Of a DNA stretch of 64,000 bases, positions 18,900-28,479 are shown piece by piece. Origin of the DNA: Lactobacillaceae bacterium (lineage in GTDB: Bacteria; Bacillota; Bacilli; Lactobacillales; Lactobacillaceae); assembly GCA_031289015.1 (NCBI GenBank), contig JAITQG010000003.1, positions 1 to 64,000 on the forward strand. Direction: 5' to 3'. The position numbers were made by a program, and so were the translations under genes. Under the pieces are notes generated by a model. It was not told the DNA's origin and did not search any database. It worked only from the letters and a program-made list of their open reading frames with translations. Positions within the stretch are counted from its first letter, which is position 1. Each line of letters begins with the position of its first letter.

Positions 18900-19670
18900 T
18901 TAACGCGCACGTAAGGCGAACATTGCAATCCCAGCAGCCACACCCACATTCAACGATTCAGCTTCACCAGCCAATGGAATGTAGAGATTTTGTGTGGTCA
19001 TACCAGCCAAATCAGGTTGCATCCCTTGACCTTCGTTCCCCATGATAATCGCAAATTGCGTTTGGGGTTCGATTGTAAAGAGGTCTGCAGCAGATGGATC
19101 AAGTTGGGTTCCATACACATTCAACCCGTTTTGCGTAAAGGCGGTTGTCCAGTCTTCAAGCTTACCAACGGTTGTTTGCACATGGAATTGTGAACCTTGC
19201 ATAGCCCGCAAAGCTTTTGGTGAATACAAGTCAACTGACCCCTCACCAAAGACCACCCCAGTAAAGCCAGCAGCATCTGCCGTCCGTACCATTGTGCCCA
19301 CATTACCTGGATCTTGAATCGCATCTAAGAACAACCAAGCACCATCGTGAATAAAATGTGGATCACGAGTAGCAGTTGGCAAAGAAACCTCAGCAAAAAT
19401 CCCTTGTGGCGTCTTCAAATCTGATAACTTCTTAGCGATGTCATCAAAAATCTCAAAGACTGGGACTCCTTGTGGGAATTCTTCTTCGTGTTCAGCGATT
19501 TGTTGCGCTGTTGCCATAATGGCGTGTAATTTACCATCATGATTAATAGCTTCTTGAACGAGATGCCAACCATCCAACAAATAAGTTGAAGTAGCTAGAC
19601 GTCCCTTGCGAGTTTGTAATTTGGCCCAGTTTTTAACCCGAGCGTTTTGCACTGATGTAATAGTTTCCAT
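18900..19670 (-). CDS. TrmH/SpoU-family RNA 2'-O-methyltransferase
   Basis: ITSVQNARVKNWAKL, LDAIQDPGNVGTMVRTADAAGF, IMGNEGQGM, IPLAGEAESLNVGVAAGIAMF. Confidence 0.93.
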   Translation of the reverse strand: METITSVQNARVKNWAKLQTRKGRLATSTYLLDGWHLVQEAINHDGKLHAIMATAQQIAEHEEEFPQGVPVFEIFDDIAKKLSDLKTPQGIFAEVSLPTATRDPHFIHDGAWLFLDAIQDPGNVGTMVRTADAAGFTGVVFGEGSVDLYSPKALRAMQGSQFHVQTTVGKLEDWTTAFTQNGLNVYGTQLDPSAADLFTIEPQTQFAIIMGNEGQGMQPDLAGMTTQNLYIPLAGEAESLNVGVAAGIAMFALRAR

Positions 19671-19723
19671 ACATTTATTATAACCTCTTTGCGGTTCAAA
19701 TGCTTGTGTTTTTGGTCAACTGA

Positions 19724-20728
19724 CTATTTAAATATACTCTTAACCCAGCTAACCAACGGATTCCAAATATTTTGTACAAACCAATTGGCGGCCTTTTTAG
19801 CATCTTGTGAATTGGCAAAATCTTTCGCCTTGGCCATAATATCGCCCGCCGAATTCTTCAAAGTGTCGGCTACACCCTTAGCATTATCAACGAATTCCTT
19901 ACTATCAGAAATCGGCGCTGCATTGACCGCTTGTAAACTCGTCACAATTGCTGACTTAGCCGCTTCAGACGTTTGATTTGCAATCCCTTGCTTGGTTAAA
20001 TTTGTGTTAAACGTATTGCCAATCACATTGATTGTAATATTAGTCCCAGCTTGTTTTTTTTCAGCCAATTCAGCCGCTGAATCAGTCACTGCAGCCGTTA
20101 ACTTACCTGGATAATCTGCATCATCTTTATTTTCTTGAATCGCAGTTGAAGTTGATGACAATAATGAATTTGCGGCCGTGGTATTCTCCTGGTCTAATTG
20201 GATGCCATCTGTAGCCAAGGCCTTATATACACCAGCCAAGGCGGCTTCTCCGGTCACGGGTTGATTAGCCGTCACATTAATAATGATGTCTTTGACCCCC
20301 GCCATGGTTGCGGCCATCGCATATTGTTGTGAAGTGACTTGGGTAATTGTATTTTGCCCATTGTATTTGTAAATATTCACCAATGTCCCTGTGCCTGCTT
20401 TGGCCGGGGCTAGTGAAACTGAACTAATCATGGCACTATCACTAACACCCGACAGCCCCAGGTAACTGCCATCACTACCAGTCGTCGTTAACTCGGTATA
20501 ATCTGTGGTAGCCCCTAGGATTTTGCCAACTTCGCTCCGATCACTTGAACCCGCGCCATAGACCACATACGCTTTTGAAAGTGCCTTAGTTTGGACAGTC
20601 GTTGAACTCGAATCTGTCGTATCAGCGCTTACCAAAGTTGGTTGAAACATGGCGGTAGTGACTGCCGTACTGGCCGTGGTCAAAGTCGCCGCTGCTAAAA
20701 TGGTTAATAAAATCGTTGTCTTCTTCAT
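19724..20728 (-). CDS. Secreted DUF1002-like protein
   Basis: Signal peptide; AYVVYGAGSSDRSEV.. and VTANQPVTGEAALAGVYKA pattern. Confidence 0.75.
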   Translation of the reverse strand: MKKTTILLTILAAATLTTASTAVTTAMFQPTLVSADTTDSSSTTVQTKALSKAYVVYGAGSSDRSEVGKILGATTDYTELTTTGSDGSYLGLSGVSDSAMISSVSLAPAKAGTGTLVNIYKYNGQNTITQVTSQQYAMAATMAGVKDIIINVTANQPVTGEAALAGVYKALATDGIQLDQENTTAANSLLSSTSTAIQENKDDADYPGKLTAAVTDSAAELAEKKQAGTNITINVIGNTFNTNLTKQGIANQTSEAAKSAIVTSLQAVNAAPISDSKEFVDNAKGVADTLKNSAGDIMAKAKDFANSQDAKKAANWFVQNIWNPLVSWVKSIFK

Positions 20729-20908
20729 GATATCCCTCCAAAGTTTAAATCATGCATCAATAATAAAGCTATTCACGCCATATTACCATCTTAGCTGATG
20801 AAACTTTAGCAAAGGTTATATTTATTAGCCTAGCGCTCACGTTGGTTTTTTATCACCGGTGGGTTTGTTATAATGTGATATAAACATTGAATAAGAAAAG
20901 AGAACGAG

Positions 20909-21928
20909 ATGCCATTATTGGATATGCACAACGAAAATGATGTAGCACGTTATCAAAATTTTGTCCGAACCTCTAAATTCGGCCAAGTGACCCAAGATTT
21001 AGGCTGGGCCACGGTTAAAAACAATTGGGAACCAAAGCACGTCTACGTAGAAAATGCAGCTGGTGATATCATCGCGGCCATGTCGATGTTGTTGACCAAC
21101 ACGCCGAGTGGGAAAAAATTCGCCTATGCGTCAAAAGGCCCGGTCATGGACATGCAAGATTTGACCTTGCTTGATCAATTGGTGGCTGAAGCAAAATTGG
21201 CTTTAGCTGACGACAATGCTTATCTACTCCGCTTTGATCCAGAAGTCTTGTACTCAGATGCCTATAATGCTGAGTTGCAAGCCCATGGCTATGAGACGCG
21301 TAATCGCAACGTGGCTGACGCAGGTATGCATGCCACGATTCAACCCCGCCTCAACATGGTGTTAGATTTGACGGAAAAGCCTGACGCCAAAGAAACCTTT
21401 GATCTATATCCTTCAAAGACAAAATCTAAGCTGAAACGGCCCATTCGCGATGGTGTCCAAGTCCATTGGGGGGCCGATCAAGCCGCCATTGATGCTTTCT
21501 TTAAGACCTATGCTGATATGGCTTTGCGGCATGGGATTAGCCACCGGCCCAAAGAATATTTCGACCGCATGTTGACAGCCTTTGGTACCGATGGCGAAAT
21601 TTTACGCGTCTACATCGCCACCAAAGACGATGCAGTCCTGTCAACCGGTATGGGCTTTAAGTACGGCGACAAAATCTGGTACATGTATGCTGGCTCAGAA
21701 GATGGTAATATTTTCTACGCCCCATACGCCGTCCAAACCAGCATGATTCAATGGGCCATTGATAGTGGCGTGGCACTCTATGATATGGGTGGTATTGAGG
21801 CAGTTGATGAGCATGATGGCTTGTACATCTTCAAACACACCTTCATCAAAGCCGAACCACGCGAATACATTGGCGAAATCGACGTTGTGTTAGATGAACC
21901 CACCTATGCTAAATTAGTCCGAAAATAA
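20909..21928 (+). CDS. FemX/FemAB-like peptidoglycan interpeptide-bridge aminoacyltransferase
   Basis: FGQVTQDLGWATVKNNWEPKHVYV; DLYPSKTKSKLKRPIRDGVQVH; ALYDMGGIEAVDEHDGLYIFKHTF. Confidence 0.9.
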   Translation: MPLLDMHNENDVARYQNFVRTSKFGQVTQDLGWATVKNNWEPKHVYVENAAGDIIAAMSMLLTNTPSGKKFAYASKGPVMDMQDLTLLDQLVAEAKLALADDNAYLLRFDPEVLYSDAYNAELQAHGYETRNRNVADAGMHATIQPRLNMVLDLTEKPDAKETFDLYPSKTKSKLKRPIRDGVQVHWGADQAAIDAFFKTYADMALRHGISHRPKEYFDRMLTAFGTDGEILRVYIATKDDAVLSTGMGFKYGDKIWYMYAGSEDGNIFYAPYAVQTSMIQWAIDSGVALYDMGGIEAVDEHDGLYIFKHTFIKAEPREYIGEIDVVLDEPTYAKLVRK

Positions 21929-21966
21929 ACAAATCAGCCCACACAAATTTGTGTGGGCTTTTTTTA
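21928..21966 (+). terminator. Rho-independent terminator
   Basis: AGCCCACACAAATTTGTGTGGGCTTTTTTT. Confidence 0.9.
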
Positions 21967-23577
21967 TGTATGGTCAGATGCATGGGTCGAAATTGTAAAG
22001 GTAACAATGTCAGACCACGTTCCCGCATATTTAAACTTGGGTGGCGTACCACTCGGGAATGCTGCATACACCTTTTTTATGTCTGGTGTATTGCGTTCTC
22101 CATCGGCAACAAACGTCAGCCCATCTGGGTGATCCTTTGAAAAATCATCTCCACCCGGCGTCAAGCCTAATTGATACGCGACCCCAGGTGTATCAGGATC
22201 AGCTGGGGTTGTTAGCTGCCATGCGATCGAATGGGCACAGACATTAATATAATGCGCCGCGGCTGGCAATTTGGGATTTGCGCTCAATACAATGTCGGCC
22301 TCACCTGTTTTAGTAGTTGAATCAAGCATAATGCTAGCCGGAATCGTCACGCTATAAGTTGATTGGACAGTATATTCGGCAAGTGAGCCACTTGAATGAC
22401 TTTGCCAGACATATGTATGCGTAATACCTTGACTATTATGATCATCGGCGATTTGATTACTAGCGACTTGATTGCCCAGGGGATCTTCTACATCGCCACT
22501 TACACCAACCTCACGCCACAAGGTTGAGCCAAGTTCACGACCATTATCAAATGATTTCCCTAGGTCACTGGCTGTAAGTTCTGGCAAATCGGCATCGCCA
22601 GGTAAGTTGAAATTGCCGCCTAATTTGATTTGCCACAGGCTGGTACATCCCAGCAAAAATGCATGTGTCTTGTCGACATGCGGTCCTGTTGACCATAATG
22701 ATAAGTCCAATTTTTGCAATGCGCTACACCCACGAAACATTTCTGACAAATCTCGCAATTTCGGGGTTTGCAAATTTGTTAAGTCAACGCTAATTAATGC
22801 TGAACAATTATAAAACATAAATTCGGTGTATTTCACATTATCAAACGTCCAGGCCGATAAATCCACTTGTGTTAAATTTATATCATTGGCAAAAACACCT
22901 CTGGCTATTTGTAAATAGGGCGTATGCAAATTGGATACATCTATGGTGGTGATTAAGGGCAAATCACAAAAAGTGAATGATAAGTCGACTACCGATTGCA
23001 GATTCCAATTTGCAATATCCAACTCAGACAAGGCGTGACAACTCGTAAAAGTGGCATACATCCGCTGCATATTTTGCGTATCCCAATTAGCTACATCAAG
23101 CTGCGATAATTGTTCATCACCACAAAACATATAGTCGGCATCTTCAACGTGTGCAACATCCCAAGCACTAACATCCAGCGTGGTTAGTTTGGGACAATTT
23201 GTAAATAAAGCATGCGCGTTAATCACCTGGGACATATCTAGGTTACTACCACCAATGACAGTCGTTAAATTGGCTAACGCTTGGAATAAACCTTCCGAAT
23301 CAGCATTCGCAATCACGCCTGGTTTAATTTCAATTTGCGTAATGTCATCAGCATCCCGTTTCCAGTCACCACTGGCCCCACTAATCCCTAGTTCACCAGC
23401 TTCAATAGTTAGTAAGCCAGCATTCAATGTCCAGTGGCACGTTCCAAAATCATCAGCATCATTACTAGCCGCATACACCGTTGTTGGTGCTCCAAGGCTA
23501 ATGTTTAATGCAGCCGGAGTGATAGCACCACTAATAATTATCACTAATAACATTAGCGCTTTAACAAATTTAGTCAT
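21964..23577 (-). CDS. Secreted BspA/DUF285 leucine-rich repeat protein
   Basis: Signal peptide; repeats LTTLDVSAWDVAHVEDADYMFCG / LSQLDVANWDTQNMQRMYATFTSC; no LPXTG motif. Confidence 0.85.
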   Translation of the reverse strand: MTKFVKALMLLVIIISGAITPAALNISLGAPTTVYAASNDADDFGTCHWTLNAGLLTIEAGELGISGASGDWKRDADDITQIEIKPGVIANADSEGLFQALANLTTVIGGSNLDMSQVINAHALFTNCPKLTTLDVSAWDVAHVEDADYMFCGDEQLSQLDVANWDTQNMQRMYATFTSCHALSELDIANWNLQSVVDLSFTFCDLPLITTIDVSNLHTPYLQIARGVFANDINLTQVDLSAWTFDNVKYTEFMFYNCSALISVDLTNLQTPKLRDLSEMFRGCSALQKLDLSLWSTGPHVDKTHAFLLGCTSLWQIKLGGNFNLPGDADLPELTASDLGKSFDNGRELGSTLWREVGVSGDVEDPLGNQVASNQIADDHNSQGITHTYVWQSHSSGSLAEYTVQSTYSVTIPASIMLDSTTKTGEADIVLSANPKLPAAAHYINVCAHSIAWQLTTPADPDTPGVAYQLGLTPGGDDFSKDHPDGLTFVADGERNTPDIKKVYAAFPSGTPPKFKYAGTWSDIVTFTISTHASDHT

Positions 23578-23724
23578 CCTATCCTCCGATCTGAAATTTT
23601 GTCTCCGAGTACAGTTTAAACACTATTAATTAACTATCCATGCCAACATTATGCGGCAATCCAGAATACATCGTGAATCTATGAGCAACCGCCAATATAT
23701 TGGATATTATAGGTCCCAAAACAC

Positions 23725-23762
23725 ATAAAAAGACTGAGTATTTCTGCACTCAGTCTTTCAAG
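23725..23762 (-). terminator. Terminator downstream of doxX-like gene
   Basis: AAAGACTGAGTATTTCTGCACTCAGTCTTT. Confidence 0.7.
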
Positions 23763-23766
23763 GACT

Positions 23767-24291
23767 TTATTTTAGCTCAATATCATTTTGCAAAAACGGT
23801 AACCATGCTCGTAACTTTGGTGTCACCCAATAATCCAACCCGATTTTAGCTGAATTATACCCACCAATCAAAATCAAAGCTTCGATAAAGATATAAGTTG
23901 GATTAACTGACACAATACCGGACCCCAGATATGAGAAATTCATAACTAGCCCAAAGAAAGCGGCTCCTAGCGTCAATGTACCAAAAACCAAGCCAAGCCC
24001 AACCAACAATTCGCCCCATGACACGGCAAATGAAAAGGCATGAAATGCAGCGGCTGACTTACCATCACTAGTCACGGTTTTCAAAAATGCGTCATACCAA
24101 GGAAAGGCTAGTGCCCCATGTGGATCAGTGACTGGCTTGCTAATGGCCATTTGCAACACTGAATCGGCGCGGAAACCACCTTGCATGGTCAATTTTGCCC
24201 AGCCATCCAACGTCCATTGAATTCCTAAATACACGCGCAAGACTGTCAAAATCCACATTGCAATTTTGTTAGTGCGTAAAAACTTAATCAT
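23767..24291 (-). CDS. DoxX-family membrane protein
   Basis: MIKFLRTNKIAMWILTVLRVYLGIQWTLDGWAKL; internal ATG avoids overlap with prfB. Confidence 0.8.
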   Translation of the reverse strand: MIKFLRTNKIAMWILTVLRVYLGIQWTLDGWAKLTMQGGFRADSVLQMAISKPVTDPHGALAFPWYDAFLKTVTSDGKSAAAFHAFSFAVSWGELLVGLGLVFGTLTLGAAFFGLVMNFSYLGSGIVSVNPTYIFIEALILIGGYNSAKIGLDYWVTPKLRAWLPFLQNDIELK

Positions 24292-24310
24292 GTTAATGCC
24301 CTCTTTTATC

Positions 24311-25426
24311 TTAATCCGGATTTTGTTCAGCCAGTTTCCATTGCAAATATGCATTGATAAATCCGTCTAAATCACCATCCATAACACCTTGTGGATTGCC
24401 AGACTCAAAATTAGTCCGGTGATCTTTGACCATCCGATATGGTTGGAACACGTACGACCGAATTTGTGAGCCCCAGCCATTTTCCATTTGATCACCCGAA
24501 ATCTTGGCCCGTTCAGCTTCTTTCTTGTCCACTTCAAGTTGATACAGCTTGGCTTTTAGCATGCCATAAGCTGTATCCTTATTTTGAAATTGTGAACGTT
24601 GTTGCTGTGACGCCACGACAATCCCCGTGGGAAGGTGGGTCAAGCGCACCGCTGAAGAAGTTTTGTTAATATGTTGTCCACCAGCCCCAGATGCCCGGTA
24701 AACGTCCATCTTCACGTCAGCTGGATTGATATCAATTTCCACAGAATCATCCAATTCAGGCATGACATCAATCGACACGAATGATGTATGGCGTCGACCA
24801 GCCGAATCAAACGGTGAAATCCGCACAAACCGATGCACCCCACGTTCAGAGCGCAAGTAACCATATGCATTGTGTCCCGTAATCATCAACGTGGCTGAAT
24901 CAATCCCCGCCACATCACCCGGGTGATAGTCCATGATTTCAACTTTAAAGCCGTGTTGCTCAGCCCAACGCGTATACATGCGTTGTAAATTAGCACCCCA
25001 GTCAGCTGATTCAGTCCCACCAGAACCGGGATGAATTTCGACGATCGCATTGTTCTTGTCATATGGCTCGTTTAACAATTGCGCCAACCGATATGATTCT
25101 AGATTATGCTCTAACCCAGTCAAATCAGCTTCCAGTTCCGCCATCATATCTTCATCATCCATTTCAGACAATAATTCAATGGCCGTTTCAACCGTTTCAA
25201 CCCCGTCTGATAATACCAAATAATCATCACGGCGATTTTTCAATTCATTATTGGCATCAATCACTTTTTGAGCGGCCACATTGTCCGTCCAAAAATCAGG
25301 GTGACTCATTTCATCTTCATTGGCCGCAATTTGATCCGTTAATGCATCTAAATCAAGGGATTCACCAAGGTGAACGACTTCTTCTTTGGCCTCCGCCAAC
25401 CGGTTTCTGGCTTCTGCTAATTCCAT
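24311..25426 (-). CDS. prfB: Peptide chain release factor 2 in a single frame
   Basis: GSGGTESADWGANLQRMY, GAGGQHINKTSSAVRLTHLPTGIVV; N-terminus continuous through SLDLD. Confidence 0.96.
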   Translation of the reverse strand: MELAEARNRLAEAKEEVVHLGESLDLDALTDQIAANEDEMSHPDFWTDNVAAQKVIDANNELKNRRDDYLVLSDGVETVETAIELLSEMDDEDMMAELEADLTGLEHNLESYRLAQLLNEPYDKNNAIVEIHPGSGGTESADWGANLQRMYTRWAEQHGFKVEIMDYHPGDVAGIDSATLMITGHNAYGYLRSERGVHRFVRISPFDSAGRRHTSFVSIDVMPELDDSVEIDINPADVKMDVYRASGAGGQHINKTSSAVRLTHLPTGIVVASQQQRSQFQNKDTAYGMLKAKLYQLEVDKKEAERAKISGDQMENGWGSQIRSYVFQPYRMVKDHRTNFESGNPQGVMDGDLDGFINAYLQWKLAEQNPD

Positions 25427-25505
25427 TATCAGTTCCTTTCATTTTGGCATGATAAAAAGTAAAAAAGAAAGTCAAAGTGCGACTTCCTTAATCAACTTTT
25501 TTGAA

Positions 25506-27875
25506 CTAGGCACGCAGGTTTTGACGAATTTCTGACTTCATGAACAAACGTGTTGAATCATATTCGATCCCAGCGATCATTTCATCAAACATCCGGAATC
25601 CTTCGTTTTGGTACTCGATCAATGGGTTCAATTGACCATAACCACGCAATTGAATTGCATCACGCAATTGGTTCATGGCTTCCATGTGATCAGTCCAGTG
25701 TGAATCAACCACACGCAAGATTACGACCCGCGTAAATTGCAAAACTTGATCAGCATCAACCAAGGCATCAACCTTATCCGCATAAACCGCTTGCGCACGT
25801 TCATACAAGTAAGCCTTGATTTCATCGGCTGTCTTTTCATTCAAATCTTTAATTGAGATTGACGCATCAGGCACCAATGCAGCCCCAGCGAAGTCAACAA
25901 CTGGAGTCAAATCCCATTCCTTACTTTCTTTACCTTCAGTATGGGCATCAACAACGCGATCAATGGTACGTTGAACCATTGGCATGATAACATCTTCCAA
26001 TGAATCCTCGGCATCAATCACGTGATTACGATTATCGTAGAAGACTTCTCGTTGTTGTGACATAACGTCATCGTATTGCAAAACGTTCTTACGTGAATCG
26101 TAATTGTTTCCTTCGACACGCTTTTGTGCAGATTCAACTGAACGCGTAATCAAACGATTCTTGATGACGGCATCTTCATCGCTCAAATTCATGCGATCCA
26201 TCATGGCTTTGATCTTTTCACCACCAAAACGAATCATCAAATCATCTTCAAGTGACAGGAAGAATTGTGAGAAACCACGGTCACCTTGACGACCGGCACG
26301 GCCACGCAATTGATTATCAATACGACGTGATTCGTGACGTTCAGTACCGACCACGGCCAACCCACCCAAGTCAGAAACTCCAGGGCCAAGCTTGATGTCG
26401 GTTCCACGACCAGCCATGTTGGTGGCGATCGTAACGGCCCCACGTTGACCGGCGTTGGCAACGATTTCCGCTTCACGGGCGTGATTCTTGGCATTCAAGA
26501 CGTTGTGAGGAATCCCAACACGGTCAAGCAATTCAGCCAAAACTTCTGATGTTTCAACAGCGACAGTACCAATCAAGATTGGTTGTCCCTTAGCATGTAA
26601 TTGTTGAACCAATTCAACCACGGCCTTAAACTTGGCACGCAATGAAGGATACAATAAATCAGGTGCATCTTCTCGTTGGATTGGCTTATTAGTAGGGATC
26701 GTGACGATTTCCATGTTATAAATCTCACGGAATTCTTCAGCTTCAGTCTTGGCCGTTCCAGTCATACCCGACAACTTCTTGTAACGACGGAACAAGTTTT
26801 GGTACGTGATTGAAGCCATCGCACGGTTATCTTCTTGAATTTGCACTTGTTCTTTGGCTTCCAAAGCTTGGTGCAAACCATCAGAGAACCGACGACCTTC
26901 TTGAATACGACCTGAGAACGCATCAACCAAGACCACTTCGCCATCACGGACAACGTAATCTTTGTTGTTATGCATTGTGTAATTAGCACGCAAGGCTTGG
27001 TCGATGTGGTGAGTCAAAGCCGTATTGGCTGAGCTATACAAGTTTTGCAAGTTGAAATACTTTTCAGCCTTCGCAATACCTTCGTCATCGATCATAACGG
27101 TCTTTGATTCTTCGTCGACCTTAAAATCAGTGTCGCGGGTCAATGACTTAGCGAAACGATCAGCACGAATGTACAATTGCGTACTTTCTTGACCAGGGGC
27201 ACCAGAAATAATCAATGGTGTACGAGCTTCGTCAATCAAGATTGAGTCAGTTTCGTCGACCAAAGCGAAATTCAATGGGCGTTGAACACGGTCTTCTTTA
27301 CGGGCAACCATGTTGTCACGCAAATAATCGAAGCCAATTTCTGAGTTTGTTGAATACGTGATATCGGCCAAATAGGCTTCACGCTTTTCTTCAGGTGACT
27401 TTTCAGACAAGTTGATACCAACTGTCAACCCAAGCCATGAGTACAACTCACCCATTTCAGTTCCATCTCGTTGCGTCAAGTATTCATTGACCGTAACAAC
27501 GTGGACCCCTTGTTGAGGCAAGGCATTCAAATAAACCGCCATCGTGGCTGTCAAAGTCTTACCTTCACCGGTCTTCATTTCGGCGATGTTACCACCATGC
27601 AAAACTTCAGAACCCATCATTTGCACGATAAATGGATACAAGCCTAAGACACGCTTAGCAGCTTCACGCACAACGGCGAAAGCTTCAGGCAAGATTTCAT
27701 CTAGGGTCTTACCTTGTTGCAAAAGTTCACGGAAATAAGGTGTTTTTGCTTGCAGTTCAGCATCTGACAAAGCTGCCATTTGGTCTGCATAAGTTGCCGC
27801 TTTGTTTGCGGTTGCTTCTAGGCGCCGTAGTGTTCCACGGTCGCTTTCAATAATTTTTCGTAATGGATTAGCCAT
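25506..27875 (-). CDS. secA: Preprotein translocase ATPase SecA
   Basis: [38 protein letters not shown]; full-length SecA. Confidence 0.98.
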   Translation of the reverse strand: MANPLRKIIESDRGTLRRLEATANKAATYADQMAALSDAELQAKTPYFRELLQQGKTLDEILPEAFAVVREAAKRVLGLYPFIVQMMGSEVLHGGNIAEMKTGEGKTLTATMAVYLNALPQQGVHVVTVNEYLTQRDGTEMGELYSWLGLTVGINLSEKSPEEKREAYLADITYSTNSEIGFDYLRDNMVARKEDRVQRPLNFALVDETDSILIDEARTPLIISGAPGQESTQLYIRADRFAKSLTRDTDFKVDEESKTVMIDDEGIAKAEKYFNLQNLYSSANTALTHHIDQALRANYTMHNNKDYVVRDGEVVLVDAFSGRIQEGRRFSDGLHQALEAKEQVQIQEDNRAMASITYQNLFRRYKKLSGMTGTAKTEAEEFREIYNMEIVTIPTNKPIQREDAPDLLYPSLRAKFKAVVELVQQLHAKGQPILIGTVAVETSEVLAELLDRVGIPHNVLNAKNHAREAEIVANAGQRGAVTIATNMAGRGTDIKLGPGVSDLGGLAVVGTERHESRRIDNQLRGRAGRQGDRGFSQFFLSLEDDLMIRFGGEKIKAMMDRMNLSDEDAVIKNRLITRSVESAQKRVEGNNYDSRKNVLQYDDVMSQQREVFYDNRNHVIDAEDSLEDVIMPMVQRTIDRVVDAHTEGKESKEWDLTPVVDFAGAALVPDASISIKDLNEKTADEIKAYLYERAQAVYADKVDALVDADQVLQFTRVVILRVVDSHWTDHMEAMNQLRDAIQLRGYGQLNPLIEYQNEGFRMFDEMIAGIEYDSTRLFMKSEIRQNLRA

Positions 27876-28044
27876 GTTATATCTTCCCTCTTAAATCTTG
27901 TCATAGTCCACACTGGGGCTATAATACTAAAGTCTATCTTACCATATCCCGCAAGACTTTTGATAGTGGGTATTTAAGGCAATTTTGTGAAGGTTTTTTC
28001 AGTCTCGTTACAAGGTTTGAATTTATTGCTTATTATATCTAGTT

Positions 28045-28080
28045 TTGTGGGTTTCTTAGCCGTTGCACGGCTAGGAATAT
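28045..28080 (-). repeat. Remnant (copy G): solitary 3' hairpin module of the intergenic element
   Basis: Minus strand ATTCCTAGCCGT-GCA-ACGGCTAAGAAACCCAC matches the 3' end of copy F (CACCTAGCCGTGCAACGGCTAAAATACCCGC). Confidence 0.65.
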
Positions 28081-28162
28081 TGGTCACTTGGGATTACAAA
28101 TTGATACATTCATAATAGCAATAGCCCACGATCACAAAAAAAGTGATTAAGAGGTAGTAAAA

Positions 28163-28430
28163 CTGAAGCTTTAGGGTTGGAAGGAGCTAGAGCGACTGGA
28201 AACCGGGATTTTGGTTTGGTTGGGGGAATGGCGGAGCATTGGGGCTGTTGTAGGGGAATCAGCGAGGTAGGAGCACTAGCGCGGTCTTAGTTCGTCGGTT
28301 TTGCGCCAGCAAGGCCGAGGGACTTAGACTAGCAGGACTCTGTCGCCCCCTTCAACAGCCCCAATGCGGAGCCATTCCCCCAACCAGACCAAAATCCCTA
28401 GCCGTGAAACGGCTAAACAAACCCCACCAA
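28163..28430 (+). repeat. Structured intergenic element, copy B (type I)
   Basis: Leader GGTTGGAAGGAGCTAGAGCGACTGGAAACC; arms ttggtttggttgggggaatggcGGAgcattggggctgttg..caacagccccaatgcGGAgccattcccccaacc; 3' hairpin TAGCCGT-GAA-ACGGCTA (28399-28415). Confidence 0.9.
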
Positions 28431-28479
28431 CAAAAAAGAAAAAAGCCAAACCCCAAGGCCTGACTTCAAAAATGTTAAA

